Shown here piece by piece: positions 1-10,250 of a DNA stretch of 27,500 nucleotides (positions are counted from its first letter, which is position 1; the number at the start of each line of letters is the position of its first letter). The notes under the pieces were generated by a model. The model was not told where the DNA came from. It made no database searches and saw only the letters and a list, made by a program, of their open reading frames with translations. Origin of the DNA: Actinidia chinensis (Eukaryota; Streptophyta; Magnoliopsida; Ericales; Actinidiaceae); the NCBI GenBank assembly GCA_009663005.1, contig CM018899.1, positions 10,305,349-10,332,848 on the forward strand. Direction: 5' to 3'. A program made the position numbers and the translations under genes.

Positions 1-340
1 AAAGATATCAATATTTAACTTCTTAATAGCTTTAAAGACAATAGCCTACCCTTTTAACAAAGAAAAAGAGAAAGCAACGCTCAGAGTTAGCAACCTGTAT
101 GTACAAAATATGAGGGATGCCCATTAATCCGTGGAAAAACCAAACGAGGAGATAACGTCTCCGATCACCCCCCTCCCTTTCCCTATCTACCAAGCAAATG
201 TAGTGCCACATGGCACTCGTTCAAAATTTAAGAAAATTAGAAAAATCAGGAAAAAACCACTGGCACCCAAACTTCTCCCGACTTCCCCTATTTTTTTTTC
301 CTATTTCTTATTTATCAATTTTTCTTCTTATTTTTCACCC

Positions 341-550
341 TCCTTTTTCTCCAACCTTTCTCATCTCTTAGATTTTTTTTTTCCATTTCATCTTTATCCT
401 CTTTTCTCCAACCCTTCTTAAAAATTCTATAAAATCAAAATACCATGTAGTAAAATGCTCCCAACTCTCCTCTTTTTTCTCCAACCTTTCTCATCTCTTA
501 GATTTTTTTTTTTTTGGGAAGAATGATTTTTTCCATTTCTTCTTTATCAT
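341..550. repeat. Pyrimidine-rich direct repeat, two copies
   Basis: A T/C-rich segment occurs twice, at about 341-400 and 467-550, about 130 bp apart. Both copies carry CTCCAACCTTTCTCATCTCT followed by a T run and then a CATTTC...CTTTATC segment. The second copy has a longer T run and a short insert. It looks like a local duplication of low-complexity DNA; no function can be assigned. Confidence 0.7.
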
Positions 551-1730
551 TTTTTCTTCCTTTTTTCCACATTTAAAAGAGTCAATATCGATGCCACAAC
601 TTACCATAAATATTAAATATTTTTTAAAATTATGATGCATCTCCAAAAGAAAAGGAATTGACGAAAAAGTTCGAATTTAACTCTAACTTTAATTGCATTA
701 AAACTTTAATTTACAATTGAAGGTCCTCTTTTCACAAAAGCCTTTGCATAATCATTTATCAAATATCTCTCTTTCTCTTATCCTAAAACCTTAAGAAGTC
801 CAAACTATAAAGAGGCATAAGGATTCTAAAAAGTATAAAACTCTATCTTTAATATCTAGAATCAATATAATTAAAATATTTAAATCTAAATTGCCTTATA
901 CAGACAAAAAATTGAAACTTTTTTTTCAAGCAAATTATCATTTTATTTCTTACCAATATGTTGTTAAAAAACTATATGGTCCTTGCATAGCATGAGATGC
1001 TTCTAGTGTAACATGTAAATGAAAGTAGTAAAAACTAGTGAAAGAAACCAAAAAGGTATATGACACTATCTAAATCCTCATCCCTGTCAAATGTCAATAG
1101 AAATACAATGCTATAATTTAATTTCACCACCATGTCAATCAGAAGAAACAAAATCAATGAATAAAATTGCTTTAATCATCCATATCAACGAACTGTTTGT
1201 CTAATTTAGCATTGCTTGCTATAGTATCAAGGTTCAACTGATATCAATAAAATATCACAATATGCAACCGCAATATGATTACCATCCTTGTCATTATCAT
1301 TGCCTTAACCAGCAACCACAATATCATAAAGACATAGCACCATAAAAATGTTACAATTCTCATTTCAGCCAAAGTAATTGCATATATATCAATTTGATGC
1401 TCATCGAATCAAAGGAATGAGAAATGTATAACAGATATCAAACACCAGTCCTATTGAAGGGATGAACGTATCTAAAAACTTCATCCTTAGTTCAGTTGAA
1501 TACCCAAAACTTAACTATAGAAAAAGAAAAAAGAAATCCCTTGTCAAAAAAGTGCAATATTCTTAACAATTCCAACTCCCTTCAGTTGAGAACGACGACT
1601 GTACCACAGAGTATCCACATCCAAGTCAATGTATTTGCATTACGAATAAATTTCATTCTCATATCAGTCAAAGCACAATATAAATCTCAGATCATCCCCA
1701 CAGCCTCCCTGTAAAATTTTAGCAACATAT

Positions 1731-1778
1731 CTATGTGTGTATGCCTGCACATACATACATACATGTGTGTGTATATAT
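1731..1778. repeat. TG / CATA / TA microsatellite
   Basis: Compound simple repeat: TGTG, then about four CATA units, then TGTGTGTGTATATAT. It is a possible length-polymorphic marker, with no coding content. Confidence 0.8.
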
Positions 1779-2479
1779 TCTTATCCCGCATATAACATTC
1801 ACTATATCCAATTTTTCATCATCTCAATGAATATAGTTGGATATGTAACATCACATCAATGAATGATATCTTTTCTGACTGCACAACTGTAAGATAATTG
1901 CAGTAGATATCAATTTCAGTATAATTCCCATGAAGGAATAAACAATACTGAACAGTTTTTTAATCATTATCTCTGCTGGTATGACCATGTTACTACAATT
2001 TGTATTTCAATTTCACTGTGATCTCAATCTAAGGATACTCAATGAAAACAATGTTGATATAATCATCAACTGCGTTACATGGACTTGTGGGCTTGGGTAG
2101 AGGTGCGGCAAGTGCCAGGTACGAGTCTACATATCGGACTCTTCTAACTTATAACCAAGGACAAGTGAATATGGAACAATAGTCCTATTTCTTAATCCAC
2201 TTTTTTATTTTTTCAATTTCAAGAATATAACAGCATTAAAGGTAAAATAGACCATTTCCTGCATGAAAAGGAAGTTTTAACAAGAGTTACATTGTGAACA
2301 ACATTTACAAAATTCTAGTTGGATGGATGCCCCACCACTCATGTCGGATATTTATCCCATATGGTCATACCCTTACCCAATTGTTGAGAGTCCAAATTGG
2401 GTACTTCAAACATTTAGAAAAGACCATGTAACATTGCTCATCAATGTTGATATAAGAAAACAAATGGATCCCATCCCAT

Positions 2480-3540
2480 TCCAATAAATGTAGACACCAA
2501 TCACATTCTCATTTACAGCATTCCAATAATCATCCTCGTTAGTCTAATATCAACCACATCCTCATGTACATCAACAATAAGATCAATAATATGACAGTAG
2601 TCCCGTCATCATACCAATCAATATCTATCAGTTTCATTCATTAAACCAATGACCCAAAAAATGTATTAGAAGTTCCAATCCTCAATACAGTTGAAAATAT
2701 GTGCAAAACACTCAAAATTTTCATCCTCGTTTACTCAGAGAATATATTCAGCCCATGACATTGTCCCATTCCTCTAACCTGGTGAAACAATTGGTATTTA
2801 TTCAATAAATTAATCCTCATTTCAATTCAAAGACGTCAATCTATAACACTGTTCCAGTCTTGATGCTATAAATTAATAATCTCATCCTCATTCTGTCCAA
2901 TGAAAGTCAGCATATTCTTCTAGGCCAATCCATATCCCAAATGATGTACCAGAAATGTATTCAATTTCATCCTCCATTTATTGAAACATAAATTAGCACA
3001 TAACTATATCCCGAATTATCACCGTCGTCAATGCAATTGTATACCCATTTAATATTCATCTCATAAAAAGGTTGTTTTTGTTTTTTAGGCAAAGATGCAT
3101 AACACTCTTCCATATTTATTATTAAGATATGCCAATTTAATTTAATTTTTGTTGACTTTCATGCTAATATCAACTTAAAAACAAATCACTATGGAATACT
3201 TGTCAAATCCTTTTATCCCTGACAAAATAATTGCAATGCAATAAATTGATCTAATAGCAACTAAAAAATACATCAAATATAGTATTATCCTTTGAATATA
3301 ATTGCCAATATTTGTATCAATTTCAACAACGTTGATCCATTCCTCACTCCTGCCACCATAAAGCAAGATACGTCTCAATTTCATCCCCTCTACAATTAAG
3401 ACAAGTCAATCTAAAACCTTGTTCCAATCATCATTATCCATGTCAAAATAAGCGCATTGTATTATATTATTTTAATAAATAAGCCGATCAACATATTGCA
3501 ATGTTCCAATCGTCATGTCAGTTCATACGTACTTGTCACT
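2480..3540. repeat. Degenerate repeat with TTCCAATC-TCATCCTC motifs
   Basis: Variants of a phrase of roughly 50-80 bp recur: TTCCAATC, then TTTCATCCTCATT, then CAATT-AAGAC, then GTCAATCTA-AAC. Clear examples start near 2528, 2670, 2718, 2812, 2880, 2965 and 3378. The two best (2812-2865 and 3378-3432) match over most of about 50 bp. Weaker relatives extend left to about 1070. The spacing is irregular, so this is an eroded tandem or interspersed array rather than a fresh satellite. Confidence 0.45.
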
Positions 3541-3713
3541 TTCTTTCTTATGAGAATCAATGTTTCAAGGTGCACAATCAAATCCTAATGCAATAAAACA
3601 AGTATACAAAATGGAAAAATATTTGTCAACTTTGTATATCTGAAGTGCTGAAAATCATTTCATACGGGACAAGTTGATATCAATTCTTCAAGTAATTATG
3701 AGAAATCACGTAC

Positions 3714-3808
3714 CTCTGAAACACGGTTCCTTCAATATTTATGGCTTTCGAGAATTGGAGTGTAGATGACTGATCTGTTGCTTTAAATGGTTCCAGAATA
3801 TGGTTGTT
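3714..3808 (-). CDS. GGH: GGH exon 4: NIEGTVFQR exon
   Basis: The acceptor is GATCAAAG before 3808 and the donor is GTACGT after 3714. This exon reads without a frameshift: NNHILEPFKATDQSSTLQF followed by SKAINIEGTVFQR. It aligns with the family segment DILE-F-A-NQASTLQF...NIEGTVFQR. The join to exon 3 (ISK|NNHIL) is in phase once exon 3 is corrected. It is the cleanest exon and the best proof of the assignment. Confidence 0.9.
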
Positions 3809-6357
3809 CTTTGATCATTGACCAATATGTCAATATCAAGAGAATTATATAAAATTTAGAATATCATACAGCAAGAAAATTTCTCATTATTAAATAAAAA
3901 TAACAACTGAACATGTAATGCACCCCGAATTTACTTATCCAATATATAAATAGGAACCAATGATTTAACTTTGACTGAAACGAAAATAGTCACTTAGGCC
4001 ATAACGAAACCATATACGACCACACATTAATATGCACCTCACGACCTATGGTCTTTTTATTCCTTTCTTTTTATGTTTGTTTTCTTATCTGGGGTGGGCT
4101 GCTTTGCACCTGGATTATTATCTACAATGATCAATCCTTTCTGATTCAATCCTAACCCCTACCGATACACAGGAAAATCGGATTCTTGAATAGACTGACA
4201 GATTGGGACAGATAGAGCATGGGCATCATGCAAGTTAAAGTTCATATACTTGGAGAAGGGTTAAATTCTAGATGTTTTGAGTTGTAAAATACTGTCATTG
4301 AGTATGCCCACGTCCAGGTCAACCCATGTGATACAAATGAATAGGATTATAGGACTGAACAGTTCCTGTAACCACAATCGATCACACCACTGCACATATG
4401 ATCGCCCAAACTTCATGTCATCTAGACACTCTAATCAGTTTCCAGGCACCAATGAATGGAAACATGCTTATGAATCTAGATCTGTAAAAATTGTTTTTTT
4501 CCACAATTCAATTAGAAAAATTGAAGTTCTCAAGATCATTGGTGAGTATTATTGAATAAAAGATCTGTTTAGCAGAACAATAAAGACTGAGAGTCAGTGA
4601 AGGCCCAATAATGCAACACGGCATTTGATATTACGAACTGGATAATAGCTTACCTTGCTGATAAGCATGTCAGAATTTCAAAACTCTAAGGCAGATGGGC
4701 AACTAGATTGAAATGGTCTCCTGCATCATTCTTTTCTAAACTTTCTGTATGAAAAGTGAAACTAAATGTCAGATGGAGTAACAAATAACTTGATCACATA
4801 GTAACGAATCAAACTTTAGTTTAACTAACTTCATAACTCAAGATTTGTTTTTTCGAAGGCACAAAACCAACATAAGACCAAGCTTGTAACACCACTTTCA
4901 CTTGAATTGCACATCACTCATTGTGTAGTTTCCATATATCTGTAGCAATTTAATTTTTAAAAGATAAGCAATTACCTTAAATATTCCCTCAACCAACCCT
5001 TAACGTAGGGGCCATTTTTTAGCACCTCCAGTAAAGAGAACCCCATTCACCATATCGAGCTCTGCAGAACAAGTGCATATATTAGCATTAACACAATAAA
5101 GGCAAAGGAAATTAACCTTCCCTCCAAACACATAGATGCAGAGCAAAACCATTGAGCGCATATTACACAGGTTCTACATTGTGAAGCAGCATTGTTATCC
5201 CCAAATCTTTTATTTGACATAAATTAATGAGTTCAAATGAAAATGTGAAACATGTTCCACACAGCAGCTGCAAATGTAGTCCTTGTAAAATCAAAACATA
5301 AGCATTGAAAAGCAAGAATCTGCATCCATGATAAGTCTCCGAATTCCGCTTTAGGCATATCCTAAGTAGTTGAACATTGGGATCCATTGGACTTTGAACC
5401 TTCAATTTGTTCATGTATTATCAATGGGAAAGGTTTTCCAGAGTAAACATCACGGACCAATTTAAGCCCTAATTTTGAACGAACGAGTTTTTAATTTTCG
5501 GTTCCAAAGTTCACCCTTTGCTTATCGATTTTCCTCCATTTTCTCGACAACCAACTGAGGCTTCATATACACAAAGTAAGTCAGTTACTCATAAGGCTTT
5601 CTAAAAATCGCTAGGGCGGTAATCGGGCGGCCGGAGGGGGCCTATCGCCTAGCAGCCGCCTAGGCGCTAGGCGGTTTTATTTATTATTTATTTAATCATT
5701 AATATTTACTAAAAAATAATAATAAATTAGTAAGATATCAAATTCTACAAAAAAATGATATCAAAATGGTAAAATTCAAATGTTGTTAATGTTGAATAAT
5801 AGGAGAGATAATGGCAATTTAGGTCTCTAAAATTAGATAAAATTAGAAACTAGATCTCTAAAAAGCGCTAAGCGTTAACGGGCGGCTAGGGCCCAACCCT
5901 AGGCCGGGTCTAGGCGGCCTGGGCGGCCGGGGGCCTAGCGGATGATTTTTAGAACGGTGGTTACTCATCCATCACAGTCCGATCGATCAACAATTCAAAC
6001 TATCAAACCTAAACAATATAATTATTCCTCAGAAGAGCAAAGCAAGTCCGATTAGTCGATTACTTCGCAAAGAATATCTGGAGGCTCGTTATAAATAAGA
6101 GGAATAACCCTCGCGCGGGGGCTTCGACGAACTCACATACGAAGCATCGGCGGAACGTTGAGCTGGCCGGAGGCGCCGCCGTCGGGGTGGCTGAGGATGC
6201 CGATCACTGGACAGAAATTGAGCTTGGGGTCAGGCGCTGGGCAACTCGGCGCCTCGACGCGCCTCACTCAGCAGAAGACTCCCTCCGGTTCAGGCCCTGC
6301 TGAACCTCAATTCCTTCGACAGAGAGATCAGGAGCGGGATCACAGGGAGCTCCACAT
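3714..6357 (-). CDS. GGH: Gamma-glutamyl hydrolase gene, 5' part (exons 1-4), frame disrupted
   Basis: Gamma-glutamyl hydrolase is a class I glutamine-amidotransferase-like peptidase (C26). In plants it is mostly vacuolar or secreted and trims the polyglutamate tails of folates. Four exons on the minus strand match plant GGH in order, with GT-AG borders: 6064-6357, 4976-5061, 4654-4744 and 3714-3808. Together they would encode about 190 of the usual 320-380 residues: signal peptide, the PVIGILSHP strand, VIPLIYNEP, NGVLFTGG, KNDAGDHF, the nucleophile-Cys motif, and STLQF...NIEGTVFQR. The catalytic-His half is absent from the window. The frame is broken several times by single-base indels and an early TGA at 6340-6342. 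Because unrelated features show the same indels, consensus error is as likely as pseudogenisation. Family identity is strong; functional status is open. Confidence 0.85.
4654..4744 (-). CDS. GGH: GGH exon 3: nucleophile-cysteine exon
   Basis: The acceptor is ATACAG before 4744 and the donor is GTAAGC after 4654. With a one-base shift the exon begins KVLEKNDAGDHF, as in plant GGHs, continues LVAH, then C-L followed by FEILT, and ends ISK. The TGC at 4691-4693 corresponds to the nucleophile cysteine of the CLGFE motif (Cys110 in the human enzyme). Around it two or three extra bases create an in-frame TAG, so the active-site loop is exactly where the consensus is least trustworthy. Confidence 0.85.
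4976..5061 (-). CDS. GGH: GGH exon 2: NGVLFTGG exon
   Basis: The acceptor is TTCTGCAG, directly before 5061. The exon reads LDMVNGVLFTGG, then AKNGPYV after removing one A from the A run near 5015-5020, and ends (E/V)GIFK before the donor GTAATT at 4970-4975. It aligns with the family segment LELVNGVIFTGGWAK...IVKKIFNK. At 86 bp it has the size of the equivalent exon in other plants. Confidence 0.85.
5593..5959. mobile_element. Mutator-like MITE in GGH intron 1
   Basis: A 367-bp element is flanked by a perfect 9-bp direct repeat, GTTACTCAT, at 5584-5592 and 5960-5968. The ends are inverted: TTCTAAAAATC lies near the left end and its complement GATTTTTAGAA near the right end. Both subterminal regions are very GC-rich, built from repeated CTAGGCGG/GCCTAGGCGC motifs, around an AT-rich core with no coding capacity. 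A 9-bp target duplication and long imperfect inverted ends are typical of Mutator-like elements. A hAT origin is less likely because hAT duplications are 8 bp. Confidence 0.8.
6064..6357 (-). CDS. GGH: GGH exon 1: start codon, signal peptide, N-terminal core
   Basis: The ATG at 6357 opens MWSSL, then (after a one-base shift at the TGA of 6340-6342) IPLLISLSKELRFSRA, a hydrophobic signal-like segment resembling the MWSYVWLPL start of Arabidopsis GGH. Next come fragments reading CPAPDPKLNF, PVIGILSHP, GGASGQLN, ADASYV, FVEA and VIPLIYNEPPDILCE, all in family order. At least five frame changes are needed. The donor is GTAATC at 6061-6063, after GAA; a lost G in GAAG|GTAATC would restore the usual phase. 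The apparent donor GTGAGT just after ADASY is a decoy, since the family sequence continues past it. Confidence 0.85.
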
Positions 6358-6960
6358 GTCGGCGTTACCGCGTCGGTGGCGAGGAAGCTGGCAGGGTGGA
6401 GGGCGGCAGAGAGGGGTGCTTCGCGGTGAGTGGAGAGGTTGGAGACAGAGTTGGAGAGAGAAGGAGGCGACATGTAGGAGAGTTGAGAGGGAAAAATGGT
6501 TGTGGTTTTGGCATTGAATTGAATTGGGCGGCTTCTGTGGGCGGATGACGTGTTGTGTGGTGCAGAACGAAGAGAGAGAGGGGGGGTCGGAGTGAAGTGA
6601 CGAGCTCGACAAGACACGGCGATTGGCGAAATGGTTACGCCACTACGGACGAAATGCGTGGTGGGGGTGGTTGGGGGTGGGGGACCGCACCATTTTCTTG
6701 ATTTTGTTTGGGTCTTAAGTGCCTGTTGCCTACCAGATAACAGCCTTGATACTTTTCCCCCCTCCCTTAATCCTTCTATCAAGGACGTTGGGATGGGCAA
6801 TGCGTTGCGTGATAAGCTTCCCCCCGGCTTCCCTTGCCCCCCGCTCCAGGATAATCATTAGACAGGCCTCACCCTTACCCCAAAATTATTTATAGCCTTA
6901 TCATTTCGGGGAGAATTTCAGACGAAAACACCCCTCCTTATCCCTTCCCCCGTCGAGTAG
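6358..6960 (-). promoter_or_regulatory. GGH 5' leader and promoter region, possibly bidirectional
   Basis: Upstream of the GGH start there is no other coding signal, but there is a pyrimidine-rich leader on the minus strand (CTCTCTCTC at about 6570-6582), common in plant 5' UTRs. A TATA-type motif lies at 6887-6894, reading TATAAATA on the minus strand and TATTTATA on the plus strand. It could position GGH transcription, giving a leader of about 500 nt, or that of the divergent plus-strand exon starting near 6920. The start sites are inferred, not seen. Confidence 0.4.
6887..6894. promoter_or_regulatory. TATA-box candidate between divergent transcripts
   Basis: TATAAATA on the minus strand, preceded by GGC and followed by ATTTTGG; the same bases read TATTTATA on the plus strand. 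It is the only good TATA-like octamer seen between the GGH start codon and the putative plus-strand exon. Confidence 0.4.
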
Positions 6961-7277
6961 TTGTGTTATCTTCCAAGAAGACTGCCACAGTCGCCGCCTT
7001 CTTCTTCCTCAGCAAAGTCGGCGACCACCGCGGTCCTCTGACTTCGGAACCACAGGCCAGAAAGTCGAGGAAAATCGATTTCCACCAAATCGATTGGAAT
7101 TCGATTGAACCCATCACTGATAAATCGTCACCGTACGCGAATTTCCGAACGGATTAGTGGATCGTGTTGTCGGTATCTGATTACCCCACCGATTCGATTG
7201 AAAAGGTTGCGAGGATCAGAGAGTGGCAATCTCTTGCCATTGGGATTCGAAGACACACAGAGATTGGAATCTGAGAG
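6920..7277 (+). other. Putative 5' exon of a divergent plus-strand gene
   Basis: This segment is GC-richer than its surroundings and has the texture of a plant 5' UTR or first exon: GCCGCCTTCTTCTTCCTC near 6993, then a purine-rich stretch ending CTGAGAG before GTACTATATTTCTCTC, a plausible donor at 7278. An open frame runs 6963-7157 (64 codons, starting MLSSKK), but I recognise no protein family in it. It may be untranslated. The gene body, if any, would lie beyond the retrotransposon block. Confidence 0.3.
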
Positions 7278-7737
7278 GTACTATATTTCTCTCTCTAGAA
7301 CAGCATGCGCAGTAGTAAGGGTTTGGGCGTTCGATGTCAGATGCTTTCTGATTTTGTAAGGAATTCTCAATGAATATCAACCAAAACAGACCAGCGATGG
7401 GGCCACACTCAACAAAATCTCGGTGAGATCAAAAGCCATTCATTCATTACCATAACGATGATTGTCTCTCACTGAGCCCTCCATCTCAGATGACCCACTA
7501 TTTTACCTGCACTATTCATCTGTTATAATTCTCGTATACTCTGATATCCTTCTAGCCTATACTAGTGTTCTTTAGGGTTTGTACCAGATTCGTAATTGTT
7601 TCGACTTCTACTCATTTTTCCTCATAGTACTCGATTAATTATTAAGGGCTTTGCGTACTCCTTAAACAAACACAGCGAAAAATACCAACTTCATCTTCGA
7701 AAACTCCAAGTTGTGTGCTAGTAATTTTTTTTAGCTA
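7278..7737. other. AT-rich non-coding stretch, probable intron
   Basis: It follows the putative donor at 7278 and ends where retrotransposon homology begins near 7738. No exon, repeat or structured element was seen. The retrotransposon complex may therefore sit in the first intron of the plus-strand gene. Confidence 0.35.
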
Positions 7738-7770
7738 AAACGTCGCATTTCTTCAATACAAACAATACAG

Positions 7771-8545
7771 GAGCAACCCCACTGGCGAAACGCTAGGATT
7801 AATACATCCCTTAAGCCCACCAAGATCTGGAATTGAACCTTTAATTCCTCTAGAAAAATCTTTTACAAATCTCCGATAGTACCCTGCTAAAAAACCCATG
7901 AACTTCTGACTTCAGCCCATCGTTTGGCCCGGCAATTTACATGGCTTCGACCTGTGCGGATCAATGCACTCCATCAAAACACTAATGATGTATCCTAGAA
8001 AAATCACACTTGAGAGAGCCAAACTCGCACTTCTTTAGTTTAAGGCATACTCCTCCAACTCCACCAGTCTGCAAAACCATCTTCACAATGCTACTAAACT
8101 CATGTCTCTGGCCAAACTTTTAGAATACACAAGATATACAATCGATAAATACTATTACAATTCACAAGGAAGGGTTTGAATAACCCGATTCTATCCAAAT
8201 CCATGATGCGGTTTGGCAACGTTAGTTACGTCCAAATGGGCATGCAAGAAACTCATAATGGTCCATAATCTAAGTTCTGAAAGTTGTATTCTCTACTTTC
8301 TGGCTCTTGCTTCACATTGGGTGATAACCTAATACAAGATCATCTTTAGAGAACAACATTTACTACCAATCTTTAACCGGCCGTAAAGTTGAATCGAACA
8401 AATCAATTTACTCACCCTTGGCAATGGGTACTTTTCTTAATGGTGACTTTATTCAATTCTCAATATCATGCATATCGCATAGTTCCAATCCATAGTCCGC
8501 GCATAGTTCCATCCTTCTTCCAGACAAAACATACAGAGCAAGCAG
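7771..8545 (-). pseudogene. Reverse transcriptase repeat, downstream copy
   Basis: On the minus strand this copy starts at the HPSVSPWGAP motif (about 8545-8575) and runs through KKDGTMR, the EFLVMPFG region, the IDD active-site region and on to RFVKDFSR at about 7850-7870. It is joined to a second beginning of the same domain at 7738-7835. About 775 bp. Many single-base indels break the frame. It is homologous to 8546-9281 and to 15841-16510. Confidence 0.8.
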
Positions 8546-9281
8546 GAGCACCCCATGGCGAAACGCTAGGATGAATAATCCTTAACAACAGATCTTGAAT
8601 TGAACCTTTATTTCCTCTAGAAAAATCTTTTACAAATCTCCGATAGTTACCCTGCAAAACCCATGAAACTTATGACTTCAGTCACATTGTTGGCCCGGCC
8701 AATTACAATGGCTTCGACCTTGAGGATCAATGGACACTCCCTCAACCACTTAAGGATGTATCTAGAAAAGTCACACTTGAGAGCAAAACTCGCACTTCTT
8801 TAGTTTAGCTACAAACCTCCAACTCCACAAGGTCTGCAAAACCATCTTCAAGTGCTACTCATGTTCTTGCAAAACTTTAGAATACACAGGATATCATCGA
8901 TAAATACTATAACAAATTCATCAAGGAAGGGTTGGACATAAAACCGATTCCATCAAATCCATGGAATGCGGTTGGCACGTTAGTAACTCCAAATGGCATG
9001 ACAAGAAGAAACTCAGTAATGTCCATAATCTAGTTCGGAAAAGTTGGATTTCTACGTTGCTGCTCTACTTTTCAATTGGTTGATAAACCTAATCTAGATC
9101 AATATTAGAGGAACACTTTACCGCCTTAAAGTTGATCGAACAATCATTTACCCTTGGCAATGGTACTTGTTCTTAATGGTTGACTTTATTCAATTTCAAT
9201 AATAATGCTGCATAGTCGCATCGTCCATCCATAGCGCATAGTTCCGGTGTTTGGTCCTTATTCCATACAAAAACAATACAG
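8546..9281 (-). pseudogene. Reverse transcriptase repeat, upstream copy
   Basis: This is the proper RT of unit 2: on the minus strand it follows the protease-RT linker at about 9282-9400. It covers SVSPWGAP through EFLVMPFG (about 8985-9020) to RFVKDFSR at about 8615-8640. There the sequence does not continue to RNase H but restarts with QDLL...HPSVSPWGAP, the beginning of the downstream copy. A 63-codon open frame (8466-8657) spans this junction, so the fusion is in frame locally. Confidence 0.8.
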
Positions 9282-10250
9282 GAGCACCCCATGGCGAAAG
9301 TTAGGACGGAATAATCTCATCCAACAGATCGTGGAGTTGAACTTTCAATTCCTTCAACTTTAAAGGCGGCGACATACGATAGGGGGTTTGGGTTTTGGAA
9401 ATAGTTATAGTACCGGGAATTAACGGTGGGGAGACATGCGTATCGTAATACTACATAAGAATTCTCGACTTTCCTTCCGAAGCAGCGGATGCTTTCATAG
9501 ACGAAATGAGATAGGGAGGAGGCACAACGCCTACTTCATTCGAAGACTAGTTCCCAAATGAGCAAAAGAATAAAACACCACTCGCTTAAGCTCACAATCA
9601 ATGAGTGCACGGTAGGAAGACAACCACCCCTCCCTAGGATGACTGTCCAAAAACCATGCATCTCTAAGGGATTTATAAGATTACATACAAGGTACCTCAT
9701 TGACACGAATCGCACATGACTGATATAGACTCTGTCACATACCATGGATCCCCGGTGGGCGGCAATGACATTGACAATTCGTATTCGAGAGTACTGGGGA
9801 GTTATTCCAATGATGCTCAAAAGAGTATGATACAAATGGAATGCGGAGAACTTTGAAATCCATAAGAACGTGTGCATGGTTGACCACAAGATGGGGGTAT
9901 ACAGGGAAAAACTGAATTGGGGAGTGTGGGGTATTTCTTTGGTAACAAGGCACAAAAGCGCGGCCTTGTCGTGGTTGTTATTTCTCCTTTCAGCTGGACG
10001 CTGCTGGACTGAGGCAGATTGCGATGTCCCAGCTCCTTGAATTCTATGCCTCCTCGGACAATCTTAATCTGGTGCCCTCTTGACCATACCCATAAAACAT
10101 GCTCTTAGTTCCCATGCGACACTCACCCCGATGCTCTTTTGACACTGTCGAGCATGTCGGCAACTCATTGGATCCACTGCTCCCTTGACTTACAATATCT
10201 TTGTTAGGCTGATGAATTTCCCACTCGACGATTCCTGAAACTTTGTCGTT
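9282..10250 (-). pseudogene. Protease and gag zinc-knuckle remnant of unit 2
   Basis: On the minus strand: a gag C-terminal segment with a CCHC-type knuckle (about 10056-10100, frame broken), a serine/proline-rich spacer, then a retroviral-type aspartic protease whose flap and core are recognisable (YVTES-like strand near 9740; WTVILG, equivalent to FDVILGMDWL, near 9630-9650). The linker to RT follows. The longest open frame, 9536-9955, is partly shifted out of the true frame. It aligns along its length with 16600-17549 of unit 1. Confidence 0.7.
10234..10238. other. Empty target site equivalent to the LARD insertion point
   Basis: The sequence CACTCGACGATTCCTGAAAC in unit 2 is the uninterrupted counterpart of CACTCGACGAGCCTGA (17541-17554), LARD, CCTGAACTTG (26249-26258) in unit 1. 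CCTGA occurs once here and twice around the insertion, which confirms the 5-bp target duplication. Confidence 0.85.

Larger units (their letters stand above)
1..3713. other. AT-rich non-coding region (intron or intergenic)
   Basis: No exon could be recognised on either strand. The region lies downstream (minus strand) of exon 4 of the gamma-glutamyl hydrolase gene. I looked for the next exon of that family (the conserved CLVMQNH and WHPEKN segments) by eye and did not find it, so this is either a long intron or the gene continues beyond the left edge or is lost. Contents: a pyrimidine-rich stretch with a direct repeat near the left end, a TG/CATA microsatellite, and a very degenerate interspersed repeat. 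A small GC-richer island at about 2083-2140 stands out from the AT-rich surroundings but was not identified. Confidence 0.6.

Noticed and set aside
131..421. 96-codon plus-strand open frame in the left flank
   Set aside because: Its C-terminal half is a translated T/C-rich low-complexity tract, and there is no family resemblance.
3061..3120. Possible GGH exon 5 (CLVMQ-like) on the minus strand near 3095
   Set aside because: Only a few residues match, with no acceptor or donor context and no flanking family sequence.
4277..4555. 92-codon plus-strand open frame
   Set aside because: It lies in GGH intron 3 on the opposite strand, with no recognisable family and no codon or motif support.
4430..4640. 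Possible GGH exon on the minus strand, with fragments resembling ENFNFSN and FPFIGAWKLI
   Set aside because: The clean exon 4 at 3714-3808 carries the real STLQF/NIEGTVFQR segment and joins exon 3 in phase, so this stretch is intron 3 and the resemblance is chance.
6115..6140. Splice donor GTGAGT on the minus strand soon after the ADASY segment of GGH exon 1
   Set aside because: The family sequence continues past it (FVEA, VIPLIYNEPPDIL) to the GTAATC donor at 6063.
6264..6800. 178-codon minus-strand open frame upstream of and overlapping GGH exon 1
   Set aside because: It is in a different frame from the recognisable GGH fragments and is Ser/Pro-rich leader translated by chance.
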